Source: Aricia agestis
Lineage: Eukaryota > Arthropoda > Insecta > Lepidoptera > Lycaenidae
Assembly: GCF_905147365.1 (NCBI RefSeq)
Contig: NC_056417.1
Coordinates: 7,028,501 to 7,092,500, forward strand
DNA: 64,000 nucleotides
Reading direction: 5' to 3'
The translations under genes and the position numbers were made by a program. The notes under the pieces were generated by a model, which was not told where the DNA came from, did no database searches, and saw only the letters and a list, made by a program, of their open reading frames with translations. Positions 34,191 to 46,222 of this stretch are shown here, piece after piece (the first letter of the stretch is position 1; every line of letters starts with the position of its first letter).

Positions 34191-34888
34191 GCTGCTCATT
34201 GTAATGCTCGGTTCTCCTCCCTCGCTGATGTAATGCTCGACTCTGTAACGTTACATTACAAGCAATGGTGATGGAGCAGCTTTACAAAAGCGATTACTTA
34301 ATGTTATTAAATTTGTTTACGAACGTGTAAAATTGCGCGAGCATAGCGCGAATTTCTCAATAAATTTAATTACCTCTTATTAAGTATTTGAGAATCTGTT
34401 ACAAAAGGTTTACAGCCTTTCGCGCGCAATCGTAAATGAGCACGCGGTACGAGTGTTGAAACATACCACAGTATAATTGCTATAAAGTAGTTTAACTCAG
34501 CTACCGGAATGTTGTGGGGCATGGTGGTGTCGCAAAGGGATGGTGGTGTAACGGAGTGGCTAGTTTGTAAGAACTAAAACTCCTTGCATAACGATTAAAA
34601 AAAGGATTTTCAACTTTCATAAGAGAGGGATTGCCGTGTTAATAAAAAGTCAGTTGTCACAAGGCCACGAATACTGAAGTTAATGGCTACCGACTCTGGT
34701 ATAAAGGCATACATACTGGTAATTTCCAACCAATTTTGAAATGTTCGGCCAAAATGTAACTCCGTGCTCTGTCCTCGGTCTGCGAATAGAAATAAATTGT
34801 TACTACGCGTGCCATTGATATGACATTATTTTTCTACGTTTTGTAGGTTTATCAGAACTCAGAAGTCAGATGCGTGTCATATTACAAA
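34191..34888. other. No recognised feature
   Basis: The first 80 bp repeat the GTAATGCTCG words of the preceding palindrome region; otherwise plain. Confidence 0.45.
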
Positions 34889-34896
34889 GTTCACAC

Positions 34897-35223
34897 CATA
34901 AAGTTAATATACCTAGCGGAATAGAGAAACAAGGCCTGAGCACAGAATACATATTAGTTTAACAAGCCTGAGCAAGAGAGATGCTACTATCAGTAACACT
35001 GCGTGGTAAAAAGAGACGTGTGATACATGATAACCGCACTCTTTTTTTGACGTCCAGTCGGCACGTGCCGCACGTTGACAATTGATTCTCATAGAAATCA
35101 TGTTCAATCATGCTTGTGTAAGTGTATACGTACACATATTTTTACACACAGATGAAACCAATTTCGGTTTCTTTTGACAGCTCGAGATTGTTGCTCTATT
35201 CCGCTAGGTATATTAACTTTATG
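34897..35223. mobile_element. hAT-type MITE, copy 2
   Basis: Inverted relative to 25349-25653, with the same 30-bp TIRs and an exact 8-bp duplication GTTCACAC (34889-34896 and 35224-35231). Confidence 0.92.
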
Positions 35224-35231
35224 GTTCACAC

Positions 35232-35597
35232 CTATTAAGTTTGTAGATGGTCTACTGTATACAAACATGTGTACATTTTAACCCGGAATTTTTATGATTG
35301 ATCCTTACGTGGTTGGAATAAGGGTCTTTTCGGTAATATAGCAGTTAACATACTATAAATACCTGAGATGCCAAACATTTTGTAACGTTTACTGTTTAGC
35401 GTTAAGGAAATGATGTTTACTGACATGGATTATTTAGTTTATTCGTATGTTAGTTTATCACGCATTTGTCGGTGTCACAATATTGCAGCAATGTTCAAAG
35501 TTGTAAAGGACGAAGGTAAATAGTGGACCTACATTATGTACACTATTTATCTTGTATGTACAATATGTAGTGTACAATATGTGTAATTTTATATGCA
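35232..35597. other. No recognised feature
   Basis: Short TGTACA-type palindromic words only. Confidence 0.45.
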
Positions 35598-35930
35598 GGA
35601 GAGCCATGCTTCGGAACGAATGCGCCGGCTCGACCGGAGAAATACCATGTTCTCACAAAACCGGCGTGAAACAGCGCTTGCGCTGTGTTTCGCCGTGTGA
35701 GTGAATTTACCGGAGGCCCAATCCCTACCCTATTCCCTTCCCTGCCCTCCCCTGCCCTCCTCTATTCCCTTCCCTTCCCTACCTTCCCCTATTCCCTTCC
35801 CTACCCTCCCTTATTCCCTCTTAAAAGGCCGGCAACGCACGTGCAGCTCTTCTGATGCTGCGAGTGTCCATGGGCGACGGATGTTGCTTTCCATCAGGTG
35901 ACCCGTTTGCTCGTTTCATAAAAAAAAAAA
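35598..35930 (+). mobile_element. Poly(A)-tailed SINE, copy 3
   Basis: Forward copy from GGAGAGCCATGCTTCGG to A10. It lacks TGCCCCCTTAT just before the tail, and its pyrimidine repeat block is long. Confidence 0.87.
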
Positions 35931-35934
35931 TCCT

Positions 35935-36143
35935 GCGGGATTCTACGGGCAATTTTACACAATCGCGGGAATGTCCGCAACTCCGTTGCGCCAAAATTCG
36001 TTGATCGTGTAAGAACCGTACACTTTTCCGGGATAACTAAGTATCCAAATACCAAATTTCAGCAAAATAAGTTAAGCGGCTTGGGCGTGAAGAGGTTACA
36101 GACAGTCAGACACACTTTCGCATTTGAAGTATTAGTAAAGAGT
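35935..36143 (-). mobile_element. Helitron fragment, reverse orientation
   Basis: CCGCAACTCCGTTGCGCC through CACACTTTCGCATTTG and TATTAGT. The CTAG end is missing; it abuts the poly(A) end of the SINE at 35598-35930. Confidence 0.6.
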
Positions 36144-36641
36144 ATAGACTATAAAAGTTTAGACGTATAAAAGTATAGAATATAGATACAGATTTACGGG
36201 AAAATTCAGTAATGAATAATGAACTAATGACACACGATAAATGAAAATAATTTGGGAAAATGTGTGGAGCAAAAATTGTCGAACGTATTTGACTTATTAC
36301 GTTTCAAACACGTACGAAACAAAGTCTGGAATTAATTCGACCGCTCCGTTGTATGAAATGCATAATTTCCATACAAATCACCATGTTCGTACAAAATTAA
36401 TATCTTTCCGTTAAATTCTAAATGATTTTATGGTGAAAAAGTTAAATTGTTCAACATTATAATGTTATTTTAATTGAAAAAGTTGTTACATAAAATTATA
36501 GTAACTCAGAACTTAGAAGTAAATCAATTATATTATTATACAGGGTCTAAAATATTAGAATTAAAATTTTTATATTAAAAGTTTTATATAATATTGAAGT
36601 TAAGTAATTATTTAAATTGCAATATTGTTATTATTTTAGCA
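36144..36641. other. No recognised feature
   Basis: AT-rich. Confidence 0.45.
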
Positions 36642-36843
36642 CTAGATGACGCCCGCAACTCCGTCGCGTCAAAATTCGTTTATCGCGCGGGAACCGTACA
36701 TTTTGCCGGGATAAAAAGTATCCTGTCAAAGTGTCCTTTCCCGGGATACAAGGTATCTCCATAGATTCAGCGGTTTATGCGTGAAGAGGTAATAGACATA
36801 CAGACAGACAGACACATTTTCGCATTTATAATATTAGTATGGA
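36642..36843 (-). mobile_element. Short Helitron (202 bp), reverse orientation
   Basis: CTAG at 36642-36645 with an A outside, then GATGACGCCCGCAACTCC. The minus-strand head TCCATACTAATATTATAAAT starts at 36843. Both termini are intact. Confidence 0.85.
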
Positions 36844-37470
36844 TGCTATACTGGATCCAGACGGGAAAATACTGAATTAAATTGCCAATAAAACGAATAC
36901 AAGGAAAAGCGGTAATTTAAAAATACAAAAATCCGACTGCGTTTCATACTGGGGATGTCACTACTCACCACAGAAAATAATGTAACGCCACCTTTCAGAC
37001 ACAAAGCCGTTCAGACTGCAGAGTGCCAGACAAACATACTATCAGAGAAGGTGATTCTTAGGCAGATTTTATACGTAATTTGTTCGTTTTGTGTCAAACC
37101 CATCCGACAGATCACAACTATCTGCATGGCCTACAACTATCTGCGGCGCACATACAATCTGCATGGCCGCAGACTCGATCATACAAAAAGTGTGCCGTCT
37201 GCGATCTCCCCTACTTACTACTAACATAATCAGACCAATTGACGTAGATCCGTCAACTGCCTATAAACATGAAAAACTCTCTTTCCGGCGTAGTCAGGTA
37301 AAAAGCCATAACTTTCAATCACTTTCGCTCCAATATCTAACACTTTCGATCAGCTGAGCGAGTTGCGGTACTCCGACCGGTTCTGGCCCTAGTGGTCTAG
37401 GAGCAATGACCTTGACGGCTGATATTTTGTTGCAAGAAATGTAGACTAATCTACGAACAACATTTTTTAC
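36844..37470. other. Unassigned
   Basis: ACAACTATCTGC-type words repeat near 37115-37165. Two overlapping ORFs have no recognised family. Confidence 0.4.
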
Positions 37471-37797
37471 GTGGGAGAGCCATGCTTCGGCACGAATGGG
37501 CCGGCTCGACCGGATAAATACCACGTTCTCACAGAAAACCGGCGTGAAACAGCGCTTGCGCTGTGTTTCGCCGAGTGAGTGAGTTTACCGGAGGCCCAAT
37601 CCCCTACCCTATTCCCTTTCCTACCCTTCCCTATCCCTTCCCTTCCCTACCCTCCCCTATTACCCTATTCCCTCTTAAAAGGCCGGCAACGCACATGCAG
37701 CTCTTCTGATGCTGCGAGTGTCCATGGGCGACGGAAGTTGCTTTCCATCAGGTGACCCGTTTGCTCGTATGCCCCCTTATTTCATAAAAAAAAAAAA
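37471..37797 (+). mobile_element. Poly(A)-tailed SINE, copy 4
   Basis: A forward, near-complete copy from GTGGGAGAGCCATGC to the A tract ending at 37797. Confidence 0.88.
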
Positions 37798-38248
37798 CAA
37801 ATAAACGTAGTTATAGTTGTTTTGTTCGCGACATGTTCTTGAAATGACAATAATGATTCTATCGTTACTGAACCTAGGTACTTTTATATTATTTATGTAG
37901 CGCTGAAAGAGCAAATTCTTTTATGTGATTGATATGCGCAAGCACCCGTGTGAGTTTTTCCATACAAAGGTGAAAAAAAATTACTTTTTCAGTGAACTCT
38001 ATATATCTCCATACACACCATATTATCACTTAGTTTTCCAAATCCAATAGGCCAATCAAAGCCTAGTGGATAAATAAATTCCATTCAGAAAACCTCAGAA
38101 ACCGGGAATATTGTGGATATCTGACATCAATAATATTAATAATACAAATAATAGCATAATATTATAGTTCTGGTCTTGTGTCACTTAATTTCTTCCGTTA
38201 ATACATCACTAAATATTTTTTTGCAATTAATAGCCAATCATGATTTTA
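37798..38248. other. Fragment related to the MITE 6342-6544, then plain DNA
   Basis: 37899-38005 shares AGCGCTGAAAGA and CCATACAAAGGTGAAAAAAA with the centre of that MITE. Confidence 0.45.
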
Positions 38249-38386
38249 TCTTTATATATAAAAGTGGATTTCCAATTGTGTTAGTAACGCTAAAACTTGA
38301 AAACGGCTGAACGCATTGGGCTAATTTTAGCCTCAAAATATTCGTAGAAGTCCAGGGAAGGTTTTAAAGTTCACCGGGACAGCTAG
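38249..38386 (+). mobile_element. Short Helitron of a second family (138 bp)
   Basis: Starts TCTTTATATATAAAAG and ends CACCGGGACAGCTAG, between A and T. The body (GAAAACGGCTGAACGCATTG) differs from the GCGAAAGT family. Confidence 0.75.
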
Positions 38387-38958
38387 TATGATTTAAAATC
38401 GATCGGTATCGGACTAGTCCAAGTGTAATGTGAATTCTCTCCGCGCGAGTCGACTAATTCGAGACTATAGCACGCACGACTTGTTACTAATTTAGTTAAC
38501 CACAGCTCAGATTTACCGGGAAATTGTAAATTATGATTCTCCGCTCTACAACAGCCTATATTCTGAGTCTCTAATATTAGCTTTATAAGAGTTATTAGCT
38601 TTGTACCAGCTGCTTTGGCTAGAGAGAGTGTGAATGGCGACAAGGTTTTTTAAATTGTCATTTTCTTGTTAAAACAAGAATAAAAAAAAGTAACGCGGGA
38701 AAACTAGAGGAAAGTTTTTTTGCGTGTATGTGTATATTGTGTGCTACCAGAGAAATTAGATTGTTGACTTAGGTTTTTGGTCGGGTTATGTCAACAGTAA
38801 AGCCTAGCCGACATAAAATCACGACTAACACTTACTTGATCATTGGCCTATGAATAAAAATCTGTTAATGGTACACTATCGCATGAACAATCCTAGGTCT
38901 TTTGGCTGGGTTTAACATAACGCATCCAAATTACTTAGGTCCATTAATATTTAATACA
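38387..38958. other. Unassigned, with a possible old MITE
   Basis: 38756-38955 has GACTTAGGTTTTTGGTCGGG and, at the far end, a reversed-like TTACTTAGGTCC; related words occur at 11080-11200. Confidence 0.4.
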
Positions 38959-39188
38959 CATCTCTGATAAGTACTAATGTATACACATAGATGAGAAAAC
39001 GCCTCCGTGGTCTAGTGGTATAGAGCGCGGCTCGGCGACTCGAAGGTCGTGGGTTCGATTCCCGCGTTGGAAACATCTCTGATAAGTACTAATGTATACA
39101 CATAGATGAGAAAACGCCTCCGTGGTCTAGTGGTATAGAGCGCGGCTCGGCGACTCGAAGGTCGTGGGTTCGATTCCCGCGTTGGAAA
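38959..39188 (+). repeat. Perfect 115-bp tandem duplication of SINE flank plus head
   Basis: 38959-39073 and 39074-39188 are identical. The unit takes in 41 bp of host flank and the tRNA-like head, so the duplication followed the SINE insertion. Confidence 0.95.
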
Positions 39189-39478
39189 CATGTTAATTCC
39201 AAGTTTGGTTAGGACAATGTAGGCTGATCACCTGATTGTCTGACAAGTAAGACGATCCATGCGTCGGATGGGCATGTAAAAAGTCGGTCCTGCGCCTGAA
39301 CTCTCGCCGGTCGTGTCGGTCTTCCGTCCCACTGGGTTATGAGAGTAAGGGAATAGAGAGTGCTCTTGTGTACTGCGCGCACACTTGGGCACTATAAAAT
39401 TACTCCTGCGTAGCTGGCCTGGTTTCAATAAAACCGGCCACCGTCACCGAAACCGGTGTGGGAGCTATTATTATTATT
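39000..39478 (+). mobile_element. tRNA-headed SINE, copy 3, with a duplicated head
   Basis: The tRNA-like head occurs twice (39000-39073 and 39115-39188) before one body and an (ATT)n tail. The target duplication AGATGAGAAAA lies at 38989-38999 and 39479-39489, and again before the second head. Confidence 0.9.
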
Positions 39479-39543
39479 AGATGAGAAAAGCAATTTTATT
39501 TAAATTAATGATAGAATTCCTACATTTCCGGTGACCGAACTTA

Positions 39544-39643
39544 TGGCGCTTTTCCTGTCATCGCGTACGGCCAGGAGCGTGTTGTCGCCCGCATGCGGAC
39601 AATACCGCGCGCGGGTGACAACACGCATGACAGGAAAAGTGCT
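39544..39643. repeat. Foldback MITE-like repeat
   Basis: CTTTTCCTGTCAT and GCGTGTTGTC are each matched in reverse (GACAACACGC, ATGACAGGAAAAG). GC-rich centre. Confidence 0.75.
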
Positions 39644-39644
39644 C

Positions 39645-40261
39645 TAACTATTAATCAAGCTACCTTTTAGAGTGCTAAAATTCTATAATATCCTCTAACC
39701 TTTTCATATTTCAATGTTACGTCTTGTTACGCCATACATAAAACTTTTTACGATATTTTACGTTAGTTTTACGAGGTGTTTACAAGCTATGTTCTCCCAG
39801 CGACCGTAGTTAATGTTAATGTTCACTGTTTTATTGTTGAGGCAAACCAGGGTTTATGGACTAGTTTTATGTAAAAGTAAAATGCCATTAGTGTACTCGT
39901 AGTTATCCTACTAATAATAAATACTATGCCCCATACTAGGTTACCAAAAAAGAGACGAATGTCTCATTTAAATAATTTAAAGTAAATTATTTAAACTATT
40001 AAAATCGTTTACTAATCCGCTATATTTATTTTATGAACAGTTAGGTAGAACTTTCACTTAAAATTTATGCAAAACAAGAATTGTGTAATATAATAAGATA
40101 ATAAATGTATCATAATAATTTGACTACTTTTAATATTAACGTTTTATAACTTGCGTTTTTATAGTAAACTATGTATCAATCAGAGCAAGAATTTTCTGAT
40201 TTTCATATCACATTAAATTATTTTATTTAAGTAACTTTCATAAACGGATGTAGTTTATTTC
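39645..40261. other. No recognised feature
   Basis: AT-rich. Confidence 0.45.
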
Positions 40262-40620
40262 GTTTTGAGATAATAGGTACAGTGAATCAAGATACGGTTA
40301 TGGAGACATGGCTTGCAGGTGACAGACTGACTGACAGATAGACAGCAAAGACTCAGTAGATAAAGAATACTGTTTCTTACCCTATGGCCTATGGGTTAGA
40401 CACATATAGAAAAATAATTGGTTCAAAATTGAAGTGTCAAAAGTTGCATCGGAAGTCGCTCCTGCTTTCGCGTTAATGTTTTGACGTGAACTGCACTCAA
40501 AATATAATAAATAATTAAGGGGGGTCCCATACAAAAACACAATTTTTTCCCTACTCTTCCTCTACAAAGGTACGGAACCCTTCGTGTACGAGTCCGACTT
40601 GGCCGTTTTTTTATTATGTA
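40262..40620 (-). repeat. Dispersed repeat of the AGTCGGAC family, reverse
   Basis: Ends with AAGGGTTCCGTACCTTT in reverse and GTACGAGTCCGACTTGGCCG at the right; GGTCCCATACAAAAAC lies inside. Confidence 0.5.
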
Positions 40621-40710
40621 CTTTCCGGCCATTATTTTGGCGTCAGTCAGGGATGGACAGTTCAGTCTAAACTGATGCCAGACTGACCGTGTAACCGTAG
40701 TAAATCCAAC

Positions 40711-41012
40711 ATTTTTTTAATGAAATAAGGGGGCAAACGAGCAAACTAGTCACCTTATGGAAAGCAACTTCCGTCGCCCATGGACACTCGCAACATCAGA
40801 AGAGCTGCAGGTGCATTGACGGCCTTTTAAGAGGGAATAGCGTAAGGAAGGGAATAGGGAAGCGTAGGGAAGGGAATAGGGTAGGGGATTGGGCCTCCGG
40901 TAAACTCACTCACTCGGCGAAACACAGCGCAAGCGCTGTTTTACGCCGGTTTTCTGTGAGCCCGTGGTATTTCTTCGGTCGAGCCGGCCCATTCGTGTCG
41001 AATGGCTCTACC
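40711..41012 (-). mobile_element. Poly(A)-tailed SINE, copy 5
   Basis: Reverse copy. The pyrimidine block is shortened and the head has lost a few bases (GAATGGCTCTACC instead of GAAGCATGGCTCTCCC). Confidence 0.85.
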
Positions 41013-41449
41013 ATGTTGAAATTTCTACATTTTCTGTCATGTTGCTGTCTTTGTTCTTTTCGTAGGCAATGCCAGTGACATCGATAAGTTAATCTTAATT
41101 CTTATTCCTTATTATTAAATAACCCCAGTATTTAATAATATTATTATTAAATACCCCCAATATTATTAAATAACCCAGTACGGAACCCAGAAATCGAATC
41201 ACGATTCACGACTCTTCCTTTTGGTTGCGAACATGTCAAAAACATTGAAAGTCGATTCTTGTTAATGAACTTTTGGTATCGCCTGTCCCTGGCACCCTAT
41301 TACCCACAGTGAATTACAAATGGAGCGAATTTCATCGGCCATTTTATGAATGGACGGACGATGGATGGAGCTATGTGCCTATAGGCAGTAGCCAGTAGGC
41401 TTTTGTATTAGTAAATGAGGAATCTACATAATATTGTATTGTTGTTTGT
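41013..41449. other. No recognised feature
   Basis: Contains short repeats of TATTATTAAATA. Confidence 0.45.
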
Positions 41450-41780
41450 TAAAGGAGTGAGCACACTGAGACGGGCCGTGCCGGGGCTCATCGCAAAAAT
41501 CTGCCTCCATACAATTTGTATAGAAGCGGAAATCCGCTGCGCCTCGACACAGTGTGCGATACGCGCATCCGCTTCCATACAAATTGTATGGAGGCGGATT
41601 TTTGCGATAAGCCCCGGCACGCTGAGCCCCGGCACTGTTAATATGGTAACAAAATTATTGTAATTATAGTCTGTGCATATTTAAGTATGTGTTTTCTATG
41701 AAATAAATTTATTATCTGTGGAACGACTCACTGCGTTTTACTATAAGGTTATGGGCCCGTCTCAGTGTGCTCACTCCTTA
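41450..41780. mobile_element. MITE with GGAGTGAGCACACTGAGACG ends and an inner palindrome
   Basis: 28-bp TIRs at 41450-41477 and 41753-41780. A second foldback (about 41480-41630, arms GCCGGGGCTCATCGCAAAAA...) sits in the left half. Confidence 0.82.
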
Positions 41781-42417
41781 GGGTACGTTCATAAATTGCG
41801 TGAGACCTTTTTTCACGATCTTCAAACCCCTATCCATCTATGGTGAGATATCGCTAGACTCCCCTCGACTCTCCTCTATAGGTAGAGGCCTAGAGGGACA
41901 TAATGTTACTTGAAATTTGGATATAAGTTACATAGTTCAAAAGTACCATACAGATATAACTCGATATACTTAAATATATTAGCTGTTTATTTGACCATGT
42001 TTACGTGTTACGAAGGAATTTATTACTTTTTAATTGGATTGCGCAAACACAATATATTATAATTAATGTTCTTCGAATTAATTTTATATGATTTAAGATC
42101 CTAACTTCGTAATCATATTTGGACATGATTAAATTTCGCCCTGATTACGCTAAGGGTTGTCTTGAATTTGGAAACGTATTTATTCATAGGAATAATGTAA
42201 TTTGGCAAACATGTCTGGCATCCTCGTTTTGTTATGTAACGGGACGTGAGGTCCTGCACACACTTGAGACTTTTTCGTATACTTAATATTTTTTAAGGAA
42301 CTAAAAATCTCCTTTTCAGGGTTCCGAATTCTTTTTTAATGTTGTTTAAATATAAAATACTAAGATTATGCGCTGTTTTATACTAAGAAATATAGTTATT
42401 CTTAAAAATTACTAGGT
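41781..42417. other. One MITE end, otherwise plain
   Basis: 41784-41830 resembles the end of 3715-4120 (GTACGTTCATAAATTGCGTG). Confidence 0.45.
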
Positions 42418-42561
42418 TAAGGGCCTGTTTCACCACTTCCTGATAAAGTGCCGGATACGCTATCCACAACTTTTTTGGCAGATTCTCCATACTCTATCTG
42501 TCAAGTTAAGTGGTGGATAGCCTATCTAGCACTTATCAGGAAGTAGTGAAACAGGCCCTTA
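42418..42561. mobile_element. MITE of 144 bp
   Basis: TIR TAAGGGCCTGTTTCAC(C/T)ACTT, about 33 bp at each end, with further inner pairing (GATACGCTATCCAC / GTGGATAGCCTATC). Confidence 0.88.
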
Positions 42562-44032
42562 GACTTCTAAGTCATATTACGTTCGAGTACTATTAATAAT
42601 ATGCGTATTTAAGTCACGAATAAAGTTTCGTTTGGCACGTAAAATTTCAATGAAAAGTTGTTTCAAAAAGTCTCCTTGGCTGTAATTTTTTTTTCACAAA
42701 GGAACATTTTTAATGGCTTTACAGAAAGCTATAAATACATATGGCAATGGAAAAAAACCCATGCGAATCCGCACGGTAAAAATGAAACATGCAAAGAGTT
42801 GCGGCCCTTATTTTTTACAACACTTGTATTTTAGTACTCATTCTGTTTTCGTACTTAATACTCTCTTCACTCATAAAATAACAATAAACCCTTTGCAGTA
42901 AATGTGTTCGTAAAAACTGTTTTAAAATGGCAAGTCATTAAATATGGAACCAGGGTAAATGAAATAAATCCTTACGTTTTCGTGCATAATGGTATATTAA
43001 CAAAGACTCAAAGGTTATGGCACACATAGTTTTTGTAAAATATATTTTTAACTGACTACAAAATATATACGTGATATTATGTTACAAAACATTTTTTTTT
43101 ATTTTACAAATAAAGCTTAAAAAACACTAAGTTATAGAAAAAAATTTACGAAAGTATATATAATTAGAGTGACTTAGTTGTAAAGTAAGCTTATTTTTTA
43201 TTTAACTTTGTCTTTATTCCAAAATTTGATAATGTTACTAATAGAATCCATTCGTTTTAAAGAAAAATAAAACAATGACCAAGACCTTTAAAAAGGCTTT
43301 TAACTCGTCACTATCTACATCAACGCCTTGACGAAAATTGATAAAATTGTCAAAACGTGCATACGTAGATTAAAGCCAAGGTGTGGAATATTAGAGGTCA
43401 GAGGTCGGACGATGATCGTGACTGGAATGATGAATGAGAATGAATCGTATGAAGCAATATGAGAGGACACAAATTAGGTAGTGCTCACACTTGATTCTTG
43501 ATCGTTGTTGAAAATTATGAACCGATTTTACTGCCACAAAGTATATTTTCATAACTATTAGAAATTATAGTTTCGATCGAGACATTTCGGATGGCAAATA
43601 ATACCTATTTATTTTAAAACATATTCGCTCAGCAATCAAAAGTGGACAATGAACAAAACACTAGTCCCTTTACCTCCCTCTTTCTATAAAGGTATGCAAT
43701 ATGCATAAAACAGTAAAATTTTTAAAGAAATAGTGCGGTGTTTAAATTGTATGTTAATTGTTTATGTTATTAAAAGCAGCTAGTGTGCGTTGGTGGTTAT
43801 GTAAGAATCATCCAAACTCTCGACCAAGGTTCACTCGCCGAAATTATAATAAGCTTTGATTGCATACTATTGATTAGCATATTATAAAAACAATGACAGC
43901 ATTTTAAAAATTGATATAACAATAGTAACTTGTACTAGTTGCACAATACCAAAGTGGGTATCAAACATTTAATTGACACACAAGCATCACACCTTTAACC
44001 TGTGATGCATCATCTATAATGATTAGGGTTGC
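42562..44032. other. No recognised feature
   Basis: 1.5 kb of AT-rich DNA; the ORF at 42713-42901 has no recognised family. Confidence 0.45.
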
Positions 44033-44310
44033 CACTCGTACTTTATTATAAAGTATTGTACGTTATTTCAGGCAATTGTACTTTGTACTTTACGAAAATA
44101 ATAAAGTACGCAAAATACTTTATTTCAAACTAGATGACCCGATGAACCTCGTATCTCCTATCTCTCGAGTTTTAAAGAAACTAACAAAGTACAGAATTCA
44201 TTTTTATTTATACAGATAATTTTATAATTTTTTATACTGTGTACTGTTTTTTTTCTCACCTAAAGTGGCCAATGTACTTTATTTGCAAAAAATAAAGGTG
44301 GCAACCCTAG
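44033..44310. mobile_element. MITE with AGGGTTGCCAC ends
   Basis: The left end TTAGGGTTGCCACT and, in reverse at the right end, CTAGGGTTGCCACC; GTACTTTATT is repeated near both ends. A CTAGATGACCCGATGAACC piece inside (44133) recalls a Helitron end. Confidence 0.7.
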
Positions 44311-44359
44311 TCATGCATGATTCATGCATCATGTTTTAAAATGTGTCTACTATAGTTGA

Positions 44360-44550
44360 TGCCTCCATCTCCGTTGCTCAGAAGTTCGTTTATCGCGCGG
44401 GAAGCGTACATTTTTATTTCTTTTTCTCCATTTTCTGGGATTAAAAATGTATCCTATGTCCTTTGCCGGGACTTAAACTTTCTTCATTCCAAATTTCACT
44501 AAAATCGGTTCAGCGGTTTCAGGTTTGCGCGTGAAGAGGTAAATGACAGA
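44360..44550 (-). mobile_element. Helitron fragment, reverse orientation
   Basis: CTCCATCTCCGTTGCTCAG, TTTATCGCGCGGGAAGCGTA and GTGAAGAGGTAAATGACAG match the short Helitron body. Both ends are lost, and the middle contains an extra T/C-rich piece. Confidence 0.55.
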
Positions 44551-44756
44551 AGCTCGAACCTCGCTTCGAAGCCTAAACCATTAATTGGTTATATCAGTCG
44601 TAACTCGTACCTAAATATATATTTTACCGACGGTTTTTGTAACGTTTAACATTTAAAGCTCTCTTGACGATGTTAGGGTAATACATGACTCCCGAGAGTA
44701 ACATAGAAAGTTGGGAACACGGAATTGACAACCCTAAATAAAACCACCTTTCACTG

Positions 44757-45141
44757 TAAGGGCCTGTCCACATGTCCACGTCACGACGTCGTCAACGTGG
44801 AACGGTGCGGTAACGTGGCACGGTACATTGTCGTGACGTGAAAATTAACGTCAACGTAACGTAAAATTGCACGTCACGATGTAGCAACATTGTACGTGAC
44901 CATGCCTTGTAAAACTTCTACATTCTTCACTAGGTACTTATCTAGATATGGACCGCGCAACACGTATTCTACTTCTGCTATTGTTAAGAAGAAAAAAAAA
45001 GACATAAAATGTTGCTACACCGTGCGTGTATTTTCACGTTACGTTGACGTAAATGTTCACGTCACGTCAATGTACCGTGCCACGTTACCGCACCGTTCCA
45101 CGTTGACGACGTCATGACGTGGAGATGTGGACAGGCCGTTA
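44757..45141. mobile_element. MITE with about 86-bp arms
   Basis: TAAGGGCCTGTCCACATGTC and GACGTCGTCAACGTGGAACG continue in nearly perfect inverse to 45141. The centre of about 200 bp has no gene. Confidence 0.9.
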
Positions 45142-45727
45142 GGGCGATCGCTCACTTGAGTCGCGAATATTTGCAGTACCTAACCCCGACTCTCCTATCT
45201 TTTTTTCCTGTGTTGTTTCATTCCTTGTTCGAATCGTGCCTTGTTCTATCCAATTACGAAATAGTACTCTCACGCCACTCTAAACCAACGCAGATAAAAT
45301 TTGGTTCACGTATTATATGAGAATACTATTTTGCTCATTTATTGGAAACAGACTGGATCGAATAGTAAATAGTATAGGATAAATTATTATTAGTGAATTC
45401 GGGGTAGACTGCAAAATCACTCCTGTTTGTCCGTTTCGCTAAGGCTCAAAACGGAAAAATAAATTATAACCTCATAATAAATTATCAATTAAAATGCAGC
45501 GTTGATACTGCGGCGACGCAACGTAAAGGTAGAATGTGGCTCCGCTTTATAAAGATAACGGGAAACCGAGCCTGTCCGTACAAAATATATGGACATGATA
45601 ACAGGCTACGCGTCCCGGTACAGAAGGATTAGGGCTATCGGCGAAACAAATTACACGGTGCATCGTATAATTATATAGTTGTACTATCAAGGAAGCCTTT
45701 AAGTTCTAGCTGTAGATTTAGGGCTTT
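45142..45727. other. No recognised feature
   Basis: Nothing coding or repeated was recognised. Confidence 0.45.
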
Positions 45728-45909
45728 GTGTCTAAACACACTAGGCTGAAACGCTGGCGTGAATTCTGCCGCAAATGTCAAATGCATACAAAATACGGTC
45801 GGAATAGTGTGTCGTCTCTCGCGTTCCACCCGTATTTTGTATGAGCTTAAAACGCAGCGTAAACGCGGCGGAATTTACGCCGGCGTAATTCAGCCTAGTG
45901 TTTGGACAC
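45728..45909. mobile_element. MITE of 182 bp
   Basis: GTGTC(T/C)AAACAC..CTAGGCTGAA at both ends; the inner TACAAAATACGG repeat is also inverted. Confidence 0.8.
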
Positions 45910-45937
45910 TTTGGCTCCTCTCATGTAGGGCGTAAAA

Positions 45938-46214
45938 CAGCAGTTCTCAAACTTTTTAGGTGGCAAAACCCTTTTGAAAAGTGGAATTTCTGACGGCACC
46001 CCAAATAAAAGAATAAGTTATGTGCATTCTTTAATTATAGTTAGTCGTTATTAAATTAATATTTACGTAGTTATTACGCTTTTTAAGCGTAATCGTATCA
46101 TTCATAAAAAGTAAAATAAGGACATTCATTGACAGCAGACGTGTATTTTTATCATTATTGCTAGTATTTTTGCGGAGCCTCAGGGATCCACGGAGCACAC
46201 TTTGAGAATGGCTG
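45938..46214. mobile_element. hAT-type non-autonomous element
   Basis: Ends CAGCAGTTCTCAAACTTTT and, in reverse, CAGCCATTCTCAAAGTG. 8-bp duplication GCGTAAAA/GCATAAAA (7 of 8). A stem-forming TACGCTTTTTAAGCGTA lies inside. Confidence 0.82.
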
Positions 46215-46222
46215 GCATAAAA

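Noticed and set aside
35701..35901. 66-codon proline-rich ORF
   Set aside because: A reading of the pyrimidine repeat of a SINE.
44890..45117. 75-codon ORF
   Set aside because: Lies inside a MITE and runs through its inverted arm.
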